IMG/VR virus record: IMGVR_UViG_3300025853_000044
Coordinates: 1 to 64,000 of that record
Strand: one strand, 5' to 3'
DNA length: 64,000 nt
From: a virus
Shown here: piece after piece, positions 48,901-63,900 of the stretch
Layout: every line of letters begins with the position of its first letter
Position numbering within the stretch: position 1 is the stretch's first letter
Position numbers and translations under genes: made by a program
The notes under the pieces: generated by a model
What the model was told of the DNA's origin: nothing
Database searches by the model: none
What the model saw: only the letters and a program-made list of their open reading frames with translations

Positions 48901-51900
48901 CAGCCCACACCGGGCCGTCAAAGGTGTATTCTCGTGGGAAGTCCCATGAGGTAGAAACATACCCATACCCGTCAAGTCGGCTGATGAGTGGGCCACCACG
49001 ACTACCACACGGCCAGTAGTGGTTGAGATTGGTTTTGGTTGCGGCATCGGAAGCATCGGCCTGCCCACCCTGTGGGTCAAAGTTACCAGCAATTATCGGA
49101 CTACCAAAGGTGGTGTCAAGTACATCGGCTGTTAGCATACTTCCGATAGCGTGTGCCATTATGGTAGAACCAATTGGTATGGTAGCGACTATTGGTTCAA
49201 TAACAGGCATAACACCAAGTACATGATTGTCAAATACACTACCACCGTCGTCTTGTACCGTGTAAGCGATACCATCAATCATTATTTTTGTTCCACCGAC
49301 AAGTTTTGCAGTTCTGCGAGTTGTGGTGATGAGTTTATTGGGAATATCTACCGATACTACAGTAGATGGCACATTAGTTCCAACTGAGGCGTGAGCAATG
49401 ATTTCGTATGGAGGGGCCGGCGTTTTGCGGTCAAACGCAAACGGGCCGAGGCTGGCGTAGTATGCCGCATCATGGTAGTGTACAGTCTCAAAGTGTTCGG
49501 GCATACTGTTCAATGGTTTTTGGGCAACAGCACGGTCAGTCAACGGGTTGAGCCATGTACGGCTGGAATCCGAGTAGAAGGTGTGTGGTCGGCCAAGGTT
49601 GGGGTGCCATAGACACAGGAAGGCATCGGCCACATGTAGGCTGTTGGTATCTCGGCTACCCTGTAGCATCTGCGGTAAAATGCGTGTCACCATGCTGGTC
49701 TTGGAGTCTGTAAAGATGGCACCAGCAGGGCGGAAGTCGTAGGCACGGGTAAGGCGCAATTTTGTGCCAGCGGTCAGATTGCTGGTGAAAGAAGACTTGG
49801 CTGTGATGGTAAACTGCTTTGGTTTGTTCATGTTGCTTGAATCGTACCCGCTACGCTCAGTGTAAGTGTGTGTGCGTCGTACACCGTTTACATCCGTGTA
49901 TTCCAACTTGTTGCCGTAATACGGTTTCTGTGGGAAGCCACGAGCATCATCAACAGTGATTTGAGTTGTAGAATCAACGCTTACTACAGTACACACAGGA
50001 TTGAGGCTGATGTTTTCAAGCACCTCGTGGTAGATGTCGGGGTAAATGCTTGGATAACCTGCGAGTGTGATTTGACACGCTATGCTTCCTGTGCTTGCAC
50101 GAAGGAACTCGTAGTAGTTGTCAAGTCGGTGATGGTTGAGATGGCGGAACCCTGTAGCGTCAGCGTGGTCGGGGCCGTCTTTATGGACAATACTCCACCA
50201 TGGTATGTTGGTCGTCATACCCGGTGTAGCGTTATCAAACATTTGTGGTTGATATGGAAGTGAACGCTTGACAAAGGCGGGGCTTTCGGTTGCCTGTACA
50301 CCCAATGCGTTGTACAGCATCAACGGTGGGATGTTGGTGAATTGGCTACCGTGGTCGGGGTCATGGTCAAGAATCAACTCATTGACAAACACCTCACAGC
50401 CTCGTACATCGGCCATCGTAGCCTCAGCCAACACAAGACCAACAGCACCCGTGGCACTGTCGGGTTCTCGTAGGCCAATAACCAGTGCAACCTGCTGGCT
50501 GGTCAATTCATTAACCGAACCATCGGGTAGTGCTGTTGCTCCACCATTGGCGTGATAACCCATGAGTTGTGATTTGTGGATGTTAGGTTGAATGACGATT
50601 TGGTATGCTCCCACTTCACTTGGGTCGGGGAAGTGATGACGCAGGGTGTAGGTAGCGGCGGCTTCCAACACGATGGTGTGTCCACCAGCGGCATTGATGA
50701 CACCAGCCTGTCCTTCGGATGCCAGCACACCGTATCCGTCGCTACGAATCTTGGACTCAAACATCAGCGTGAAAGCCCCACCGTGTATGTCGCTTGGCCC
50801 ACTGGGTGTGGCCGTGAGCGCACCGAAAGTATGCAGGGTATCGTAACCGTGTAAATTGTTTGTGAGTGTTGTTGAGATGTCAGTCTTCAAATTGCTCATG
50901 GTTTGCTCTTCCATCAACAAGGTTTCGTGCGGTTTAACCGTAGCAGAACGGATTGCTCGGTGTTTGTTGTACAACCCTTGGTATGCAGGATGAGCGAAAT
51001 GGCCGGGGAGCATGGCCATTGTAGGGTTGACAAAGTGATGCCCCATTCTTGGTAATGCCATTGGTGTCATTTTCGGCCTTGAATAAACCGTATGACACAA
51101 CAAAGCGTTGAGGGTTAATCCTGTGATATAGGTGCTGTGTACAATGTCGGGACTGTTGCCACTCACTTCCGCATGGTCACGCAAGCGGCGTGATGCAAAG
51201 AAGCGAGTGCTACCAGCAGGGATGTAATACGAAGGTACGACCTTGAGCGTTGTGATAGATGACTTGACCAATTCGGCAAAGTCGGCATCACCTACACAAC
51301 CTGTGAAAGTAGAACTGCTGATACCCGTGAACGATGCAACTCCACCTTTATCGGTTGTGGGGTCATACAACCGTAGGAATTTGCGGCCATCACGAATAGA
51401 TTCGTTAAACAGCGAAGCGTTAGGAGCAGTGTTGACAGTGAGAGTGGTGCCGCTAAACGATACAGCCGTCAATTCAGCGTTGACTACACCACCCGCATGT
51501 GTGTAGAAAGTTGGGTGGCGGTGGCTGTGCGTGTTGCCGTTCTTCGTGATGTGGAAGAACAGTGTGCGGTCGTGCAATTCGTAGGATGTTTCAAGTGGTG
51601 CGTTGCCCGTGGCTGTTTCCCATCCTGCGTATGTCGGGTCGGGGAACGAACCTTGGCTGATGTGTTCCCAGTTGTGGTCGCTGAATGTACCACCAAGGCG
51701 TGGCCCCTTTGTATCATCAGTAAACAAATGCTTGATGCTACTGCTTGACATTGGGCGCATCATACCGCCAGTGCCCATGCTTTCGTTTTGGTAGGCTTGC
51801 AGGCGGTCAAATCCAGCACGAATGAGAAGGTTGCCGGGGATGCTATCGGGATGGGGCAGACGCACTTTGAGGTTAGGCTCTACACCACTACCTGCGGTTG

Positions 51901-54900
51901 CAGGCGCAAACCCTTCTGCGCTACGGTCGGACACGGCGTTGAAGGTGCGAATAATCGTACCGAATGGCGAGCCGCCCTCAATGATGTGGATTTGGCCCGT
52001 GTCGTCTTCAACTTGCATCTCTTCAAACTGCAATTCCTCATTGGGGATGGCCAATACATTTCGCAACTCATCGGGATGTGCGGCGGCGATTTGTGGGTGT
52101 GCCAACTCTTGCGCCTGTATGATGGGGAACATGGCACTGTTGGTTGTTTCAAACGAGAATCGGTTGATACCGTACAATTTCTCTCCCATCGTATGCGGTG
52201 TGTTACTCAAGACACGAGTGACAAATGGAACAGCACCAAGACCACGAGCATTGACGGCTGGTAACGATAGATTACCTCCATCCATACGCTTCCACACAAC
52301 ATGCTCAACGGAGAAGTTCTTGGCGGGTGAGCGTTGATTCATCTTGAAAGCGTTGGTGTCGCCAAGCCAGTAGTTGGCATCGTCGCCATATCGGTCAAGT
52401 TCAGCACTGGTACTCGTTTTGAGGTCTGTAATGAGGTTGCGCTCTACACTGGTAGCGTCTTCCAAAAAGAAACTACCGGGGCTTTCATCAAGGTCAAAGA
52501 ATAAATCACCAGTCTTTGCATAGCATGGTTCAGCGTTAAACAGTTCAATATCAGCGGCAAGAGGCGCATTGAACAAAAATGGGTCTGCTGGTATATCATC
52601 AGCAGGTAGAGACAAATTGGTCACAAGAGCCTCAATGTTTGGCCCACCGTGAGCAGGTGCAACGAACCTGTCAACACTGTGGATTCGCTCGTCCCACTGT
52701 GCAGTACCAGCAAAGGTGATGGCTGTAGCGGCGGCTACACCACCAGCAGTTTTGTTGACAACAGCCAACCAATCACCCATAGCAGTCACACCGTCACGGT
52801 CACGCTTTGCTACAAGACCCAATTCACCCTCATACGATATGACAAGGAAGGCACGACCAAAGACACCTTGTGGGTGATGAAGAGCACGAGGCACTGCATC
52901 TGCATCACCGATGTGTACGGGATTAGCGAAGTAGTCCGAGTGTTCCGCATCTGTTTTATCAGTATTATATGCAGGATTTGTATTTGTAGAAGCGTAAGTC
53001 CATGAGTAGGGTGTAGTGAGCATGGTTTCATCGTTATCTGTTCCACTTATTGGCCCACTGGCTTCGGGTGAGTTTCGCATTGGTGCGTAGTGTGGTAAAT
53101 GGCTGTATGTACTCATTACACTTGATGCTGGCCCGTAAGGTGAGAAGCCCAATTTAGCGTGCCATGCACCCAAGCCCGCACCGTACAGGTTCGTGGTGAA
53201 GGTAAGCGTACCGTTTGTCACAGCCCCACCAGTTGTGCTTGCTGATAATTCAAAGGTCGTAGCATTGGTGATTGAAACCACAAACGCACCCGCTGGTATG
53301 CCTGTTCCGCTCACCAGCATGTTTTTCTTGAGTAAAGCAGTTGAGTCCATTGTAATGGTCGTAGCGTTGTTGTAATCACAAGTCGCATCGGTAAATGATG
53401 AAGTTGTAACTTTCAACGAATTAAGGTATGAGTATCGCTCACCCGACCAGCCCATTGCACCTACGGGTCGTGTGCGGTCTATGGCATCCACAAGGCCACT
53501 AAAGTGAGAACGAGTCATGTGGTCACGAGGTGTGTCGTAAGCGTTGTTGTGGTAATGTACGCCCGACTTGCTCCACACATACAATTTAGTTGGAAGGTTT
53601 GGTGGCACAGCCGTGAGGTCAAAGTCGGGCACAGTTATACCCGCACTTTCACACCTATTGTGCCAAGTTGTCATGTCCTCAAACTGTGCTTTACCAGTAA
53701 TTTTGTTTGGTGCCAACCAAAATCGCACAGTCAGCACACCAGCCTTTTCATAAATTTCACGAGAATGATATGGAGCAAATGCAGGACAGGAATTATTTGG
53801 CGCAGTGGACGGGTGGCTTCTTCCACCCGTATCGGTACGAATCCAACCACATGCTGGTATTTGCTCTAAAACATCTCTTGTTGAACCCGCAATTGAACCT
53901 TCAATGTATGATTGTGAACTGCCACCAGTGGTAGCATTTTGATAAGAATTTGATGGGTCACCATAGTCCATTTCAATCCAACCGTAGCGGTCTTGGCGTT
54001 GAGCGTTGCTCATGCTTGGCATAAAGGTACCACCCATGGCTTTGAGTGCGCCCTTGCCGGGATTTTCGTTAATGGCTTGGCCGATGATAGTCGCTAACTC
54101 TTCACCGTTTTGACAGCGTGTGCCATCTACGACAATTATTTCACGGTCAAAGTCTGTCGCTGTTTCACCCAATGAACCAGCAAGCACGCTTTTGGCAATC
54201 ACACCCGACACACGGTAAGCCGTAGGTTGTACAGCGTTTGCAAACAGTTTACTGATTTGCAAGTCGTCCTTTTCCATGGGTGGGTTGAATGCCATTTGGT
54301 TGTCCATCCATGAACCACCGGGGTGGTAGCCACCGTCCATGTGGAAAGTCATGTCAGCACTCATAGCAATGCCGTAGTATGCCATGGCGCAATGTTGGTA
54401 GGGATGTGCTTTCTTGTAATCAGCCTCGTTGTTTGCTACCACTCTACCACTTACGGGATTCATGAAATGCTCACCGTAATGGTAGCCGTGTTCGGGTCGT
54501 TGTTTCAACCCATAACCACTCGCTCCTGTGTCGCCAATGTTTGGTGTCCCTTGTGCTGGCGACCAATTCAATGTTGTTTGCCAGTGGAAACGATTCCGTC
54601 TTGATTGGTAATTAGCATCGGGTGGGCCGTAATCGTTGTCGTTGTTGGTAATCTCGTTGGGTAGGTTCTTGCTGTGAGGTACCTTACTCCATGAGTTTCC
54701 TGTTGTGACAACATATCCGGGGTGAGGCTCTACAACACCGAGGTTGCTTGCTGTTTCATTGAATGGGAAGGCTTGACCGGGGCCGTAGATGAGGTAAGTC
54801 GTGAAATACGGCGTGGCGGTCTTGTGGTCGGTATAGCGTGCCGTTTGATGAGGCATACGCATGATGAGTGGGATTGGACGCTGGCGTACAATTCCCGCAG

Positions 54901-57900
54901 TGTAGCGTGCTGTGACATGCGAAGGTTGACCCGATGCCAAATTGGGTAGAGTTCCACTGTCAATATCGGCAGATAGCACATTGTTTTGATTGTAGGCTGG
55001 TGGGTTGATGCTACCACGATGTTGATTGAGATATGGGGTACCGGGGAAGAAAGCAAGCAGGGCGTTGCAATCCATCAACGCATACGCTGTGCTGATTTCG
55101 TTAGCGTTCTGTATGCCTGCTGTACCAGTCGGGCCGTTGGAGTATGGATGTGTGTAGAATGACGAGTAATCGTTTTGCGAACCGTCGTTGACATCCAACA
55201 CCACACCGCTAAATCCACCACCAAAGTAGAGTGGAACGCTGTGGTCGTTGCTGTCACGCCCGTTCTTGAAGTAAGTAACTGGTTCACTCTCAATGCTTCC
55301 ATACAAACGATAACCGCTGAAATCCTTGTCAGCATGAAGCATCAACAAAACATCGGCCCTATCAGCACTTGCTCCGTACAATGTATTCCATTCTTCGTTG
55401 TAATTTATTGCAACAACTTTCAGTTTGGTTGCAGAATTAGCACCTTGAACAGAAGTCACAGTAGCGAACCTGTTGCTTCCCGACCAAATGACCTTTGCAT
55501 CACCGAAAGAAACCAACTTGGTAAGGCTGTCAAATGTAGCCGCTTCTTCCCCTGCCGGAACAAGTATATGTGTCGTTGTTTCACCGGAATTTGTAGTAAA
55601 AACATCATCACTGTGGGTAAAGTCTGTAGTCACCAAGGCGTTGTCAAGAGCGGGTAAAATGTGGTCGCCGCTACGAGAAGTGTAAGTCAATCCTTTGAGG
55701 TTATTCGCCCAAGTCTTGGTAGGCACAGGGTCGTTATAGGAGTCAACAAGAATGGGTGTGGGTGTGTTGGTGTGATAACCACGGGCTTTTGTGCGAATCT
55801 GTAAGACAGTGTGGGGTAAGTAGCCGCAATCTACTTTGCGGTGATTGTCTTCAATATCAGCATCCGATACAGGTTTGTTGAAAGCCGCCGGTGCCGTGAC
55901 CGTCCATTGACTGTTTGATGACTGGTCAAGTTTTTCGTACTCACCAAATTCAAGATGTGGTGCCTCAATACCCAAGTCTCGGTGCAGTGATGCCTCAAAC
56001 ATTGTGGACAGTGGGCGTGCGCCACGCTGTGGGTTGTGGGCACGGATTCGGATGGCATCAGCGGCCACACCCCACTCTCCAAAGGTACGCCCGTCAACCG
56101 CATACATGTGTCGGCAATCAAACGGAATGCCTTCGGGTGTGTTTGGGTCGGCCATGTTGATAGCCTCGGCAGTGACAGCCGCCATCAACTCATCAGTCAT
56201 CAGCGTTGTCCAATTGATTCGTGGTGAAATAAGTGCTTTGATGATGCGGTCTGTAGATGCGTTAAACATTGACACCGCAGTATTGGTGAGAGAAGTTGCC
56301 GTAAGACCGGTCAATGAGTGAGATGCTGTAAACTCACTTCCTCTCACACCGTAGAATGTGTGAACTCCCGAATCACCAGCACTGTTCAGTTGTGTACGGC
56401 TTTCGTAAGAGATGACATTCCCCACAGTTCCCTTATCCGTTGTACCAGTCATCGGGTCAGTGATTTGAATGACACCGTTTTGACGAGGGAAACCGAGATA
56501 ACCAAGAATGTCGGGGTGGTTGCCAAGTTCTTGCCCGCTATCAAACGGCGCACCAAGTTGTACCGTAAGCGTGGTTGCACTTGCATCCCAAGAAATAGCA
56601 CAATCAATTCCAGCCGAAGGAGCATACACCCCTCGCCATTGATTCCCTCGCCAACTGTTCATCGTGACAGTAGTGACATCCAATCGCCCTGTAGCATCAC
56701 CAAAGCCAAGCATGTGCTGTCCAATGGTAAAACCACCCTTAGCCACATCCCCATCGTTAAAGTAAACGCAAATCTCATCATCAAGTGTAGAGGGTATGGT
56801 TGTCAAATCGTTGGCAAACGCTTCATCCATTTTGCGATAAATGAAACGCACACCGTAACCTTGTCCTCGGTGGTCGTTAAAGCGGAAACCGTACAATGGT
56901 GTGTCTCCTACCGCATCGTCTGTTATTTCAGCAGTGTTTACATGTCCACTGTATGAAGTGATGGCTGTAGGGGATGTGCCCGCTTTGGGTAAGCCTTCGT
57001 TGTACAACTTGTCAAACTCGTCATCACCCTTGCGCCCAAGCCCATGCTTACCAGCGATAGGTGAAAATCCCGGTACCCCCGACGCTACAAGCCCACCGAA
57101 GTTGATACGACCAGTTGCTTGTTTGCCCATTCGCAATCCCTTAACCAACGCAGTGGACGGGCTTTGTGTTTCAAACGATTCGTCGTTTACGCTGTTATGT
57201 GCGATACCACCAAGATGAGCGGAAATGTTTCGTCCCTTGGGGTTAGCCGTTTCATTACGGCGTGGGGTAATATCGTGATTACTGGTGAAAGCCTCATCCG
57301 GTTCTTCTTGTGCTACGAACTCACGCAAAGTAGAGACTGGTGCAAATGGCCTTCCATCCTTGTTAAGCGGCATAGGGGCAGGGTGCATGTTTTCACTCAG
57401 TATTTCATCGGGTTGTGCCCAAAAATTGCGGAAACGACCACCATGACCGATGAGGAATTGCGGTTGATAGGAAGATTGCCCTTTGCTGTTGTCAAGCCAC
57501 ACACAGAAGTTGCGACCCGATGCACCGGGAATAGTAGAGTGAATAACAATGCTATAGCCCTCGTTGCCGTTGATGTCTTCAACAACCCGACCCATGTGCG
57601 CCCGAACATAACCCATGTGTGAACCACGGTCATGTGAGTCAAAGGCGATGTCTCCATACCAAAAGGGAGCAGGGTCATAGGTAGAGCCTGTAGCCGCAAA
57701 ATCAGCGTTGATGTGAGCGGAGGTTGGGTCTTTGTTCGGGTCTGCTGTGTCTTGTCGCACACCAATACGAGTGAGGTCAAGCCGCTCACTTTCACCGGGG
57801 TATTGTTGTGATGGACGACGAGCATGTGTGCGACCGTTAAGCGCACCCCCTTGATTGATGAGGCGCACCATTTCTCGTGCCGCCGCCTCAATATCCGTGA

Positions 57901-60900
57901 CACCTTCCTTCACACCAACTTCACCCAAATCAAGTGTCATGCGGCGTACAAAGTCCATCTGTGTCCAATGTTTGAGGTGTTGCAAGCGAGACTCTTCATG
58001 GCTGGCAAGTTCAAGTGTAGTGTTTCTTTTCCCCTTCAAACAAAGGAATGCTGAGATAACACGAGTACCATCGGGTGTGTCAAAGAGCGTGCTTGCATCT
58101 TTCAAAGAGTGCGTAGCGGGGTTTTGAGTTGCACGGTGTAATTTTAGTTCACGCAACAACAAATCTCCTTCTTTTGCTTTGCGAATCAACTTGTGAATTT
58201 CATTTGCGTAATACACTGATGCCACAGCAGGTTGTACACGAGGAAGCACGCTATCACCCACAGTATGTGTGTTCCCTGTTTCTTCGTGATATAATCCAGT
58301 ATGTACAAAGTGTCCGTGTCCCTTACCTCGCAACAACGGATTGTTCCCAAGGCTACTTGGGTCTTGTAGGGTGTATTTGGTATCGGAGCCGGGTGTGCCG
58401 TCCACGAGGTCTTGTGATGCTGTATTGGGCACATTGTGTGCGTAGGCACTCTCAATGAATTTTGATTGTTGCGTAGAGCGCACATACTTGTTCTCCGATG
58501 GGAACCCATTGGCTACATCTATCTGCGTAGTGAAGTAATGGGGAGCACCGCCGTTGACACTGATAAGATGCTTGTCAAGTTTGATGGTGCCACCTTCGTA
58601 TGCGATGTTGCGAGTAAAACCAATTGTTGGTGTATCGGCACTGGATTGCACTTGCATGTGAAGGTCGTGAAAGGCAATGAACTCACGGTCATGTCCCACA
58701 TCAAACAAAAGGACACGAGCATTACCGTCAGTAGAAAGGTATGGGTCAATGTAGGCCACGGTGGGAGCCTGCGTTGCGTCCAGCCCCATAGCCTCGTAAT
58801 TCATCTCCACTGTCTTGTTTACATGCTGAGCAAAGTTTTGCGCTGTTTCAAGACACGAGTTGCCAATCAAGAAGTTTTCAAGCGGAATAGAATCTCTTGG
58901 ACGATTTGCCAGTGCCCCTTCGCCACCGTTAAATCCACTCCAAACAAAAGCCTCATTCATTACACCTCTACTTTTGGCGAACAACCCTTCCACAGCATGT
59001 GGATTATTGATGGTCATGTTCATCCAAACGGTATCTCCATCTCGTAGTCCACCTTGAGCGAATGGATAGACCCAACTTCGGTTGAGAATGGCATCAGCGT
59101 CATTCTGCACAACGGTGCCTACACCTATACGCACATCGTCGCCATTTGCTACAGCAACAGCATTTGCGGCCACAAGCGTGACAACTGTGTGTGCCCCGCT
59201 TGTCAAATTGGACTTTACATCTGCAACTTCACCCACATATTTTATGACATTGCTTGAATCTTCAAGGAATAACAAATCACCAGTACGAATGTTCGTACCG
59301 ATGGTGTTAGCATGAGCAAAGCGATTATTTCCGTTTGTGATGTTTAGCGTTGTGGATGCACCTGCTGATGTGGCACCTACAAATGTCCACTGCTCGGCTG
59401 ATGTAGATGGATGGAAAGTAGCCGTTTGCAACTCTTGGTTTTGCATGTTTGCGGGATTCACTATGGATTGGAAGGCGTTTCCTGCTTTTACAAGTTTAAA
59501 CTCAGCCCCAACGAAGTCTCCAACAGTCAGCGAAACATTTTTTGGTGTTGTTACCAATACAGAATTTGCACCTGCTATTGAATCCAACTTGCCTAAATAG
59601 TACACTTCAAGCGGAGTGTCTGTGCCAATTTCAGCAATGTAGGTTAAATCGCCTTGTTCAGCGATGCTGTTATTATTGCTGTCCCTTGAGTATGGAACAT
59701 CGGGAAAAAGTGAAGCATCATCAAGAATGATGTTGAATTGAAAGCCATCGGTTGCATTACCACTTATTTCTTGTACTTGCATGATGGTTGATTTTGCTCG
59801 TTTTGATATGGTGCGAGGTGCGTGTGGGTTGGCCAATGGGCCAGCCTTGAACTCCACGGCTGAAACATACTGGCGCAGGCCGTAATCAAGGTTCCCACCT
59901 TGCGTTTTCATGTTTGCCGCATCGTAATAAAATGGTGAGCGGCCTTCCAAATCCGACGATGGTAACTCAGCATCGGAGTCAATCGGCATGAGCGTTTCAT
60001 TTCGGAAGCCGCCACCTGTATGGATTTTTGCCCCAACAATGGCGTTTTGGAAGAATGTCTCGGAATACCCATCAAAATAACCTCCTGTAGCATTGATTGG
60101 AATTGACAAAAACCCATCCAACGCTGGATTATTGTCATACACAGCCCATTCTCCGCTGGTGAGAAATACCCTGCGTAGGCGGTTAATCCCCTTGAGATTA
60201 CCCACATCATCAGCCGCTACAATTGTAGGCGTAGCATCGGAAGAGTTTGTGGCATCGGGGAACATGTTTGGATGAGATACAAAAATGTGGAAGTGGTTGG
60301 TGTAAGTCGTGCCTCCTGTGCCTGTGCCTGTGCTTGTGTGTTTGTGGCTTGCAGTAGCATCTTCAATACGAAGAATGGTAGCCGACTCAATGTAATTTTG
60401 ATTATTGATAGTGTACGAATACGCTGATTTTGCGCTCTTATCCGCTGTGGCAACATCGTTTGCTCTTCTACCCACTGGTGTTGGGTTCCATGTGTGAGCG
60501 GTGTAGGTAGCATCTACATGCACTTTCATGCTGTTATCGGGGCCGGGGAAAATACCAAGGTCGGTGTGGTCAAAGAATTGCTGAGGAAATATCGGTATCT
60601 CAACCATGGCACGGGTACTGGCATATTGAGTGCCCAACTGATAGTCGTGCGTTACATCGTCAAGCGATTGGAACAAGCGGTCATTGACGGTGCTACCGTC
60701 CTGTGTCAATGAGTCGTTGTCAAAGTCTCCATCGTTGAAGATGTAAACCGAGGTCAAATAAGTGCCTGCTGAGCCTTGACTGATGATACCTGTGGCGTTA
60801 CACCACTCGTGGAAAGTCGCATACGCCGTACCTGCACCATCCAAAAATGTTCTACTGGCCACTGCATTGCTTTCACTGAAATAGAATCCTGCGCCCGTTT

Positions 60901-63900
60901 TTTCTGTGTATGCCGCACTTGCACCGTCTTCAAGGAATATGCGCCCTACCTGTGGGAAACAAATAGTTCCCCATGATTTAAGGTCGGGGGAGTCGTTGTT
61001 GAGCGGTGTGACGCTCATGCTAAAGGCACCAGTGGTGGTGACTATTCGTGCCTGTGTAGCGCAACTGCGACGAGTAGAACCCGGAAGTCGCATCAGCGGG
61101 CTTGGGTCAAAGGTAGGCTTGGTGTTCACACCGCCCTGCCCCGGCCCACCAAGCGTGACCGTGACCACGGGTGCGTTGGGTTCAATCTCCTTTACCACAT
61201 GCGAGTCGGGCGAGCCACTACCAACAGCAGAGACATTCTCATTCACGAAGGAGTCAGCGATGCCCGAAGCAGTGATAACCACCGTGGTCATGTTGGTTTC
61301 GGGGCTTTCTTGCTTGGATACTCCACGCACACGACAGCGGCTCATGAGGAACATGATGCTGGCGATGTTGGGTGAATCACCTGCGCCAAGGGAACGCACC
61401 AGCGACAATTGATTTACTCGTGATTTAACAGACGGCTGAACGAAAATCTTCGCCATGATGCCCGCTTCATCAGTAATCAAAACATTGTCAATGATGTTAA
61501 ACATCTCAAAGACACGACTTGAATGTGTGGTGGGGCCGAGGTCAAACACACCTGTGCCCGACTTGTCGGTGGTGGGCTGGCGTGTGCGTTTGCCTGCGCC
61601 TTCGTCGGTGATGGTGTCGCTTTGACTGGACGACATCGCTTCAATGGCAAGACGGTGGTACACGGATTCGTGCGTGCCTCCGTTGTGGGAACGAGCGACG
61701 GCCTTTGGTGGGCCTGCTGGTTCAGCATTGACATCGTTTGGTGGTGTGTACAATGCAGGTGTACGGCTAAGGTCAAGTTCAGTGTCGCTGTCCTGCCCGC
61801 CCGTGTTGTCACCAATCAGCGTGTGTGACTCCTGCATGAGTGAACCGTAGCCACTGATGGCGTTTGACAGGTAAATCACACCACCGGGCGAATAGAGTGT
61901 GGTGTTGGCAAGGTCGGAGGTGATGACATCCAACACCCGTGTTGTGCCAGTGAGAATGTGAGAACCTGCTGGTACGGTCTTGGTGACCATGAGCATGGGG
62001 GTGGATTGTCCCATGCTTGCTCCTGTGAGGTCTATGGCGTTGTAATGCACCTCAACATACGGGGCAAGGTCATGCGAAGTCCTCAAGGCAGGGACATGCA
62101 GAAGGGCCACACGGCTTTCGCTTTCGGGTGTAAGGTGGAAGAGGCGGTTGTTCTCGTCAATGTCGCCTGCTTCGGGCACCGGGCCTTTGAGCATAAACGG
62201 AGCATACTTGAAGCCGCTACCGCCAATGGCGATGAGTTCCTTCTTGCTGGCAGGCATACCGTTGTTGACGATGGTAGCAACGCTGGACGAGTTCTCAATG
62301 CGAGCGATGGGTGCTTCCAGTGTTTCGCTGTAGAAGTCAAGAAGTGAGTTCATTGGGAACATCTCGTCAATGTCACGAGTGTTGGAGTCATACGCCATCT
62401 GCACGATGTCAGCGGAGCCGTCAGCCTGCTGGTCAATGATGAGTTCACTGGGCTTGGGATAGCGGCGCATGTACTCGTGGCCGATGATGTGCGAGAAAGT
62501 GTGCCGCCCACTGTGTCCTACTTGGAACAGGGTGTCAAGAGTGGCTGGCCATGTCACGGCGTAAGGGTTGTTGGTGGTGTCAGTGGCCATCTGCGAAGAG
62601 TACACCAGCCCGTGATTACTGGCATTACCTTCGTCAAGCACCATCTGTCCCGTCTTGTCAAAGATTTGAGTGCCGTAGTGCGGAGGTTGGTATGGCTTAC
62701 CCGTGCCGTTGTCAATGAGCAGGTCGGCCCCGATGACCACGAAATAATTGTCCACATTGGCTGTACGGCTGTGCAAAGCACCTCGCAGACCACTTGTACC
62801 GTTGATGAAATCTACATGAATGCTGTTGAATGTCACAACACCCGTGTTTCCATTGATGCTTTCCAGTCGTACCCTTTCGGGTGGGGATTGGTTGGGCTTC
62901 TGCGTGTTGCGATTGATGGCACCGGGGTTGATGAGTAGGTTGTAAGGTGTGTGCGCTACGCTTAGGGTAGCGGCTGTGCCACTGTTAGTGTAGTAGTCCA
63001 CGACCTTGTAGTTGCCCATGCTATACGGTGTGCTTGTGAATGTGGTTGTTGGTGAAGTAGCGTCGTATGCCTTGCCGGTCAAGCGAGCGATAAGCGTCTG
63101 TGCATCAGCCGCCGTCATGGTTAGCGTTTTTGTTGTTCCATCGCTGGCCGCTGTAAATGCAGAAAACTCGTAAGTTCCCTCTACGATGTCTATTGGCTCT
63201 TCAAATCGGAAGAGTGCCGAAGTTGTATTACCCTTGATGGCCATAGATGGTTGAAGCATATTCTCATCAAATTCGTTTGAGAAGTGAATGGCTTCAATTG
63301 CACCACGGAACTCACCACCTTTACCACCGAGGTACACATGCTCAGTAGAGCGTGCAAGGCGTGTTTCGGGCGGAATGTCTTGTTGAGACACAATTTCACC
63401 GTTGACAGCCAAGAACACACGGTTCTTTTGAATACCAGCCACGACATGATATAGCGGTCGGTTGTTGAAGTTGAGGTTGGTGGCATCACCGTAGTTGCTC
63501 TTGTCGTAGCGATTGTACGAGTCGTGGATGCCGCCGTGTTCTTGCTGTGGGTACACGATACCGTCCCATCGTGTACTGGCATCGTAGGCAGTAGCCAAGC
63601 GGAAATACGATGGGCCAGCGATAGATTCAACATTAACGCTGAACACAGCGGGGCCGGGAGTATCCACGGTACCCATTTCAAGTGTAAACTGCCCCTCTCG
63701 GTGAGCAATCACACCGCCACAGTCGGGTACAACCCATGCCTCAATTACGAAGTCTCCCGCCGCCTTATCGTTGATTGTGGCAGAATCTCCAACTCCTTGC
63801 AGTGTCTTGGTCATGACCTTAGTACCACTACTGTCCTTTACACCCGTCTTGGTGAAGCGTCCTTGAGGGATAATCACTGAATCGCTCACGCCATCAAAGA

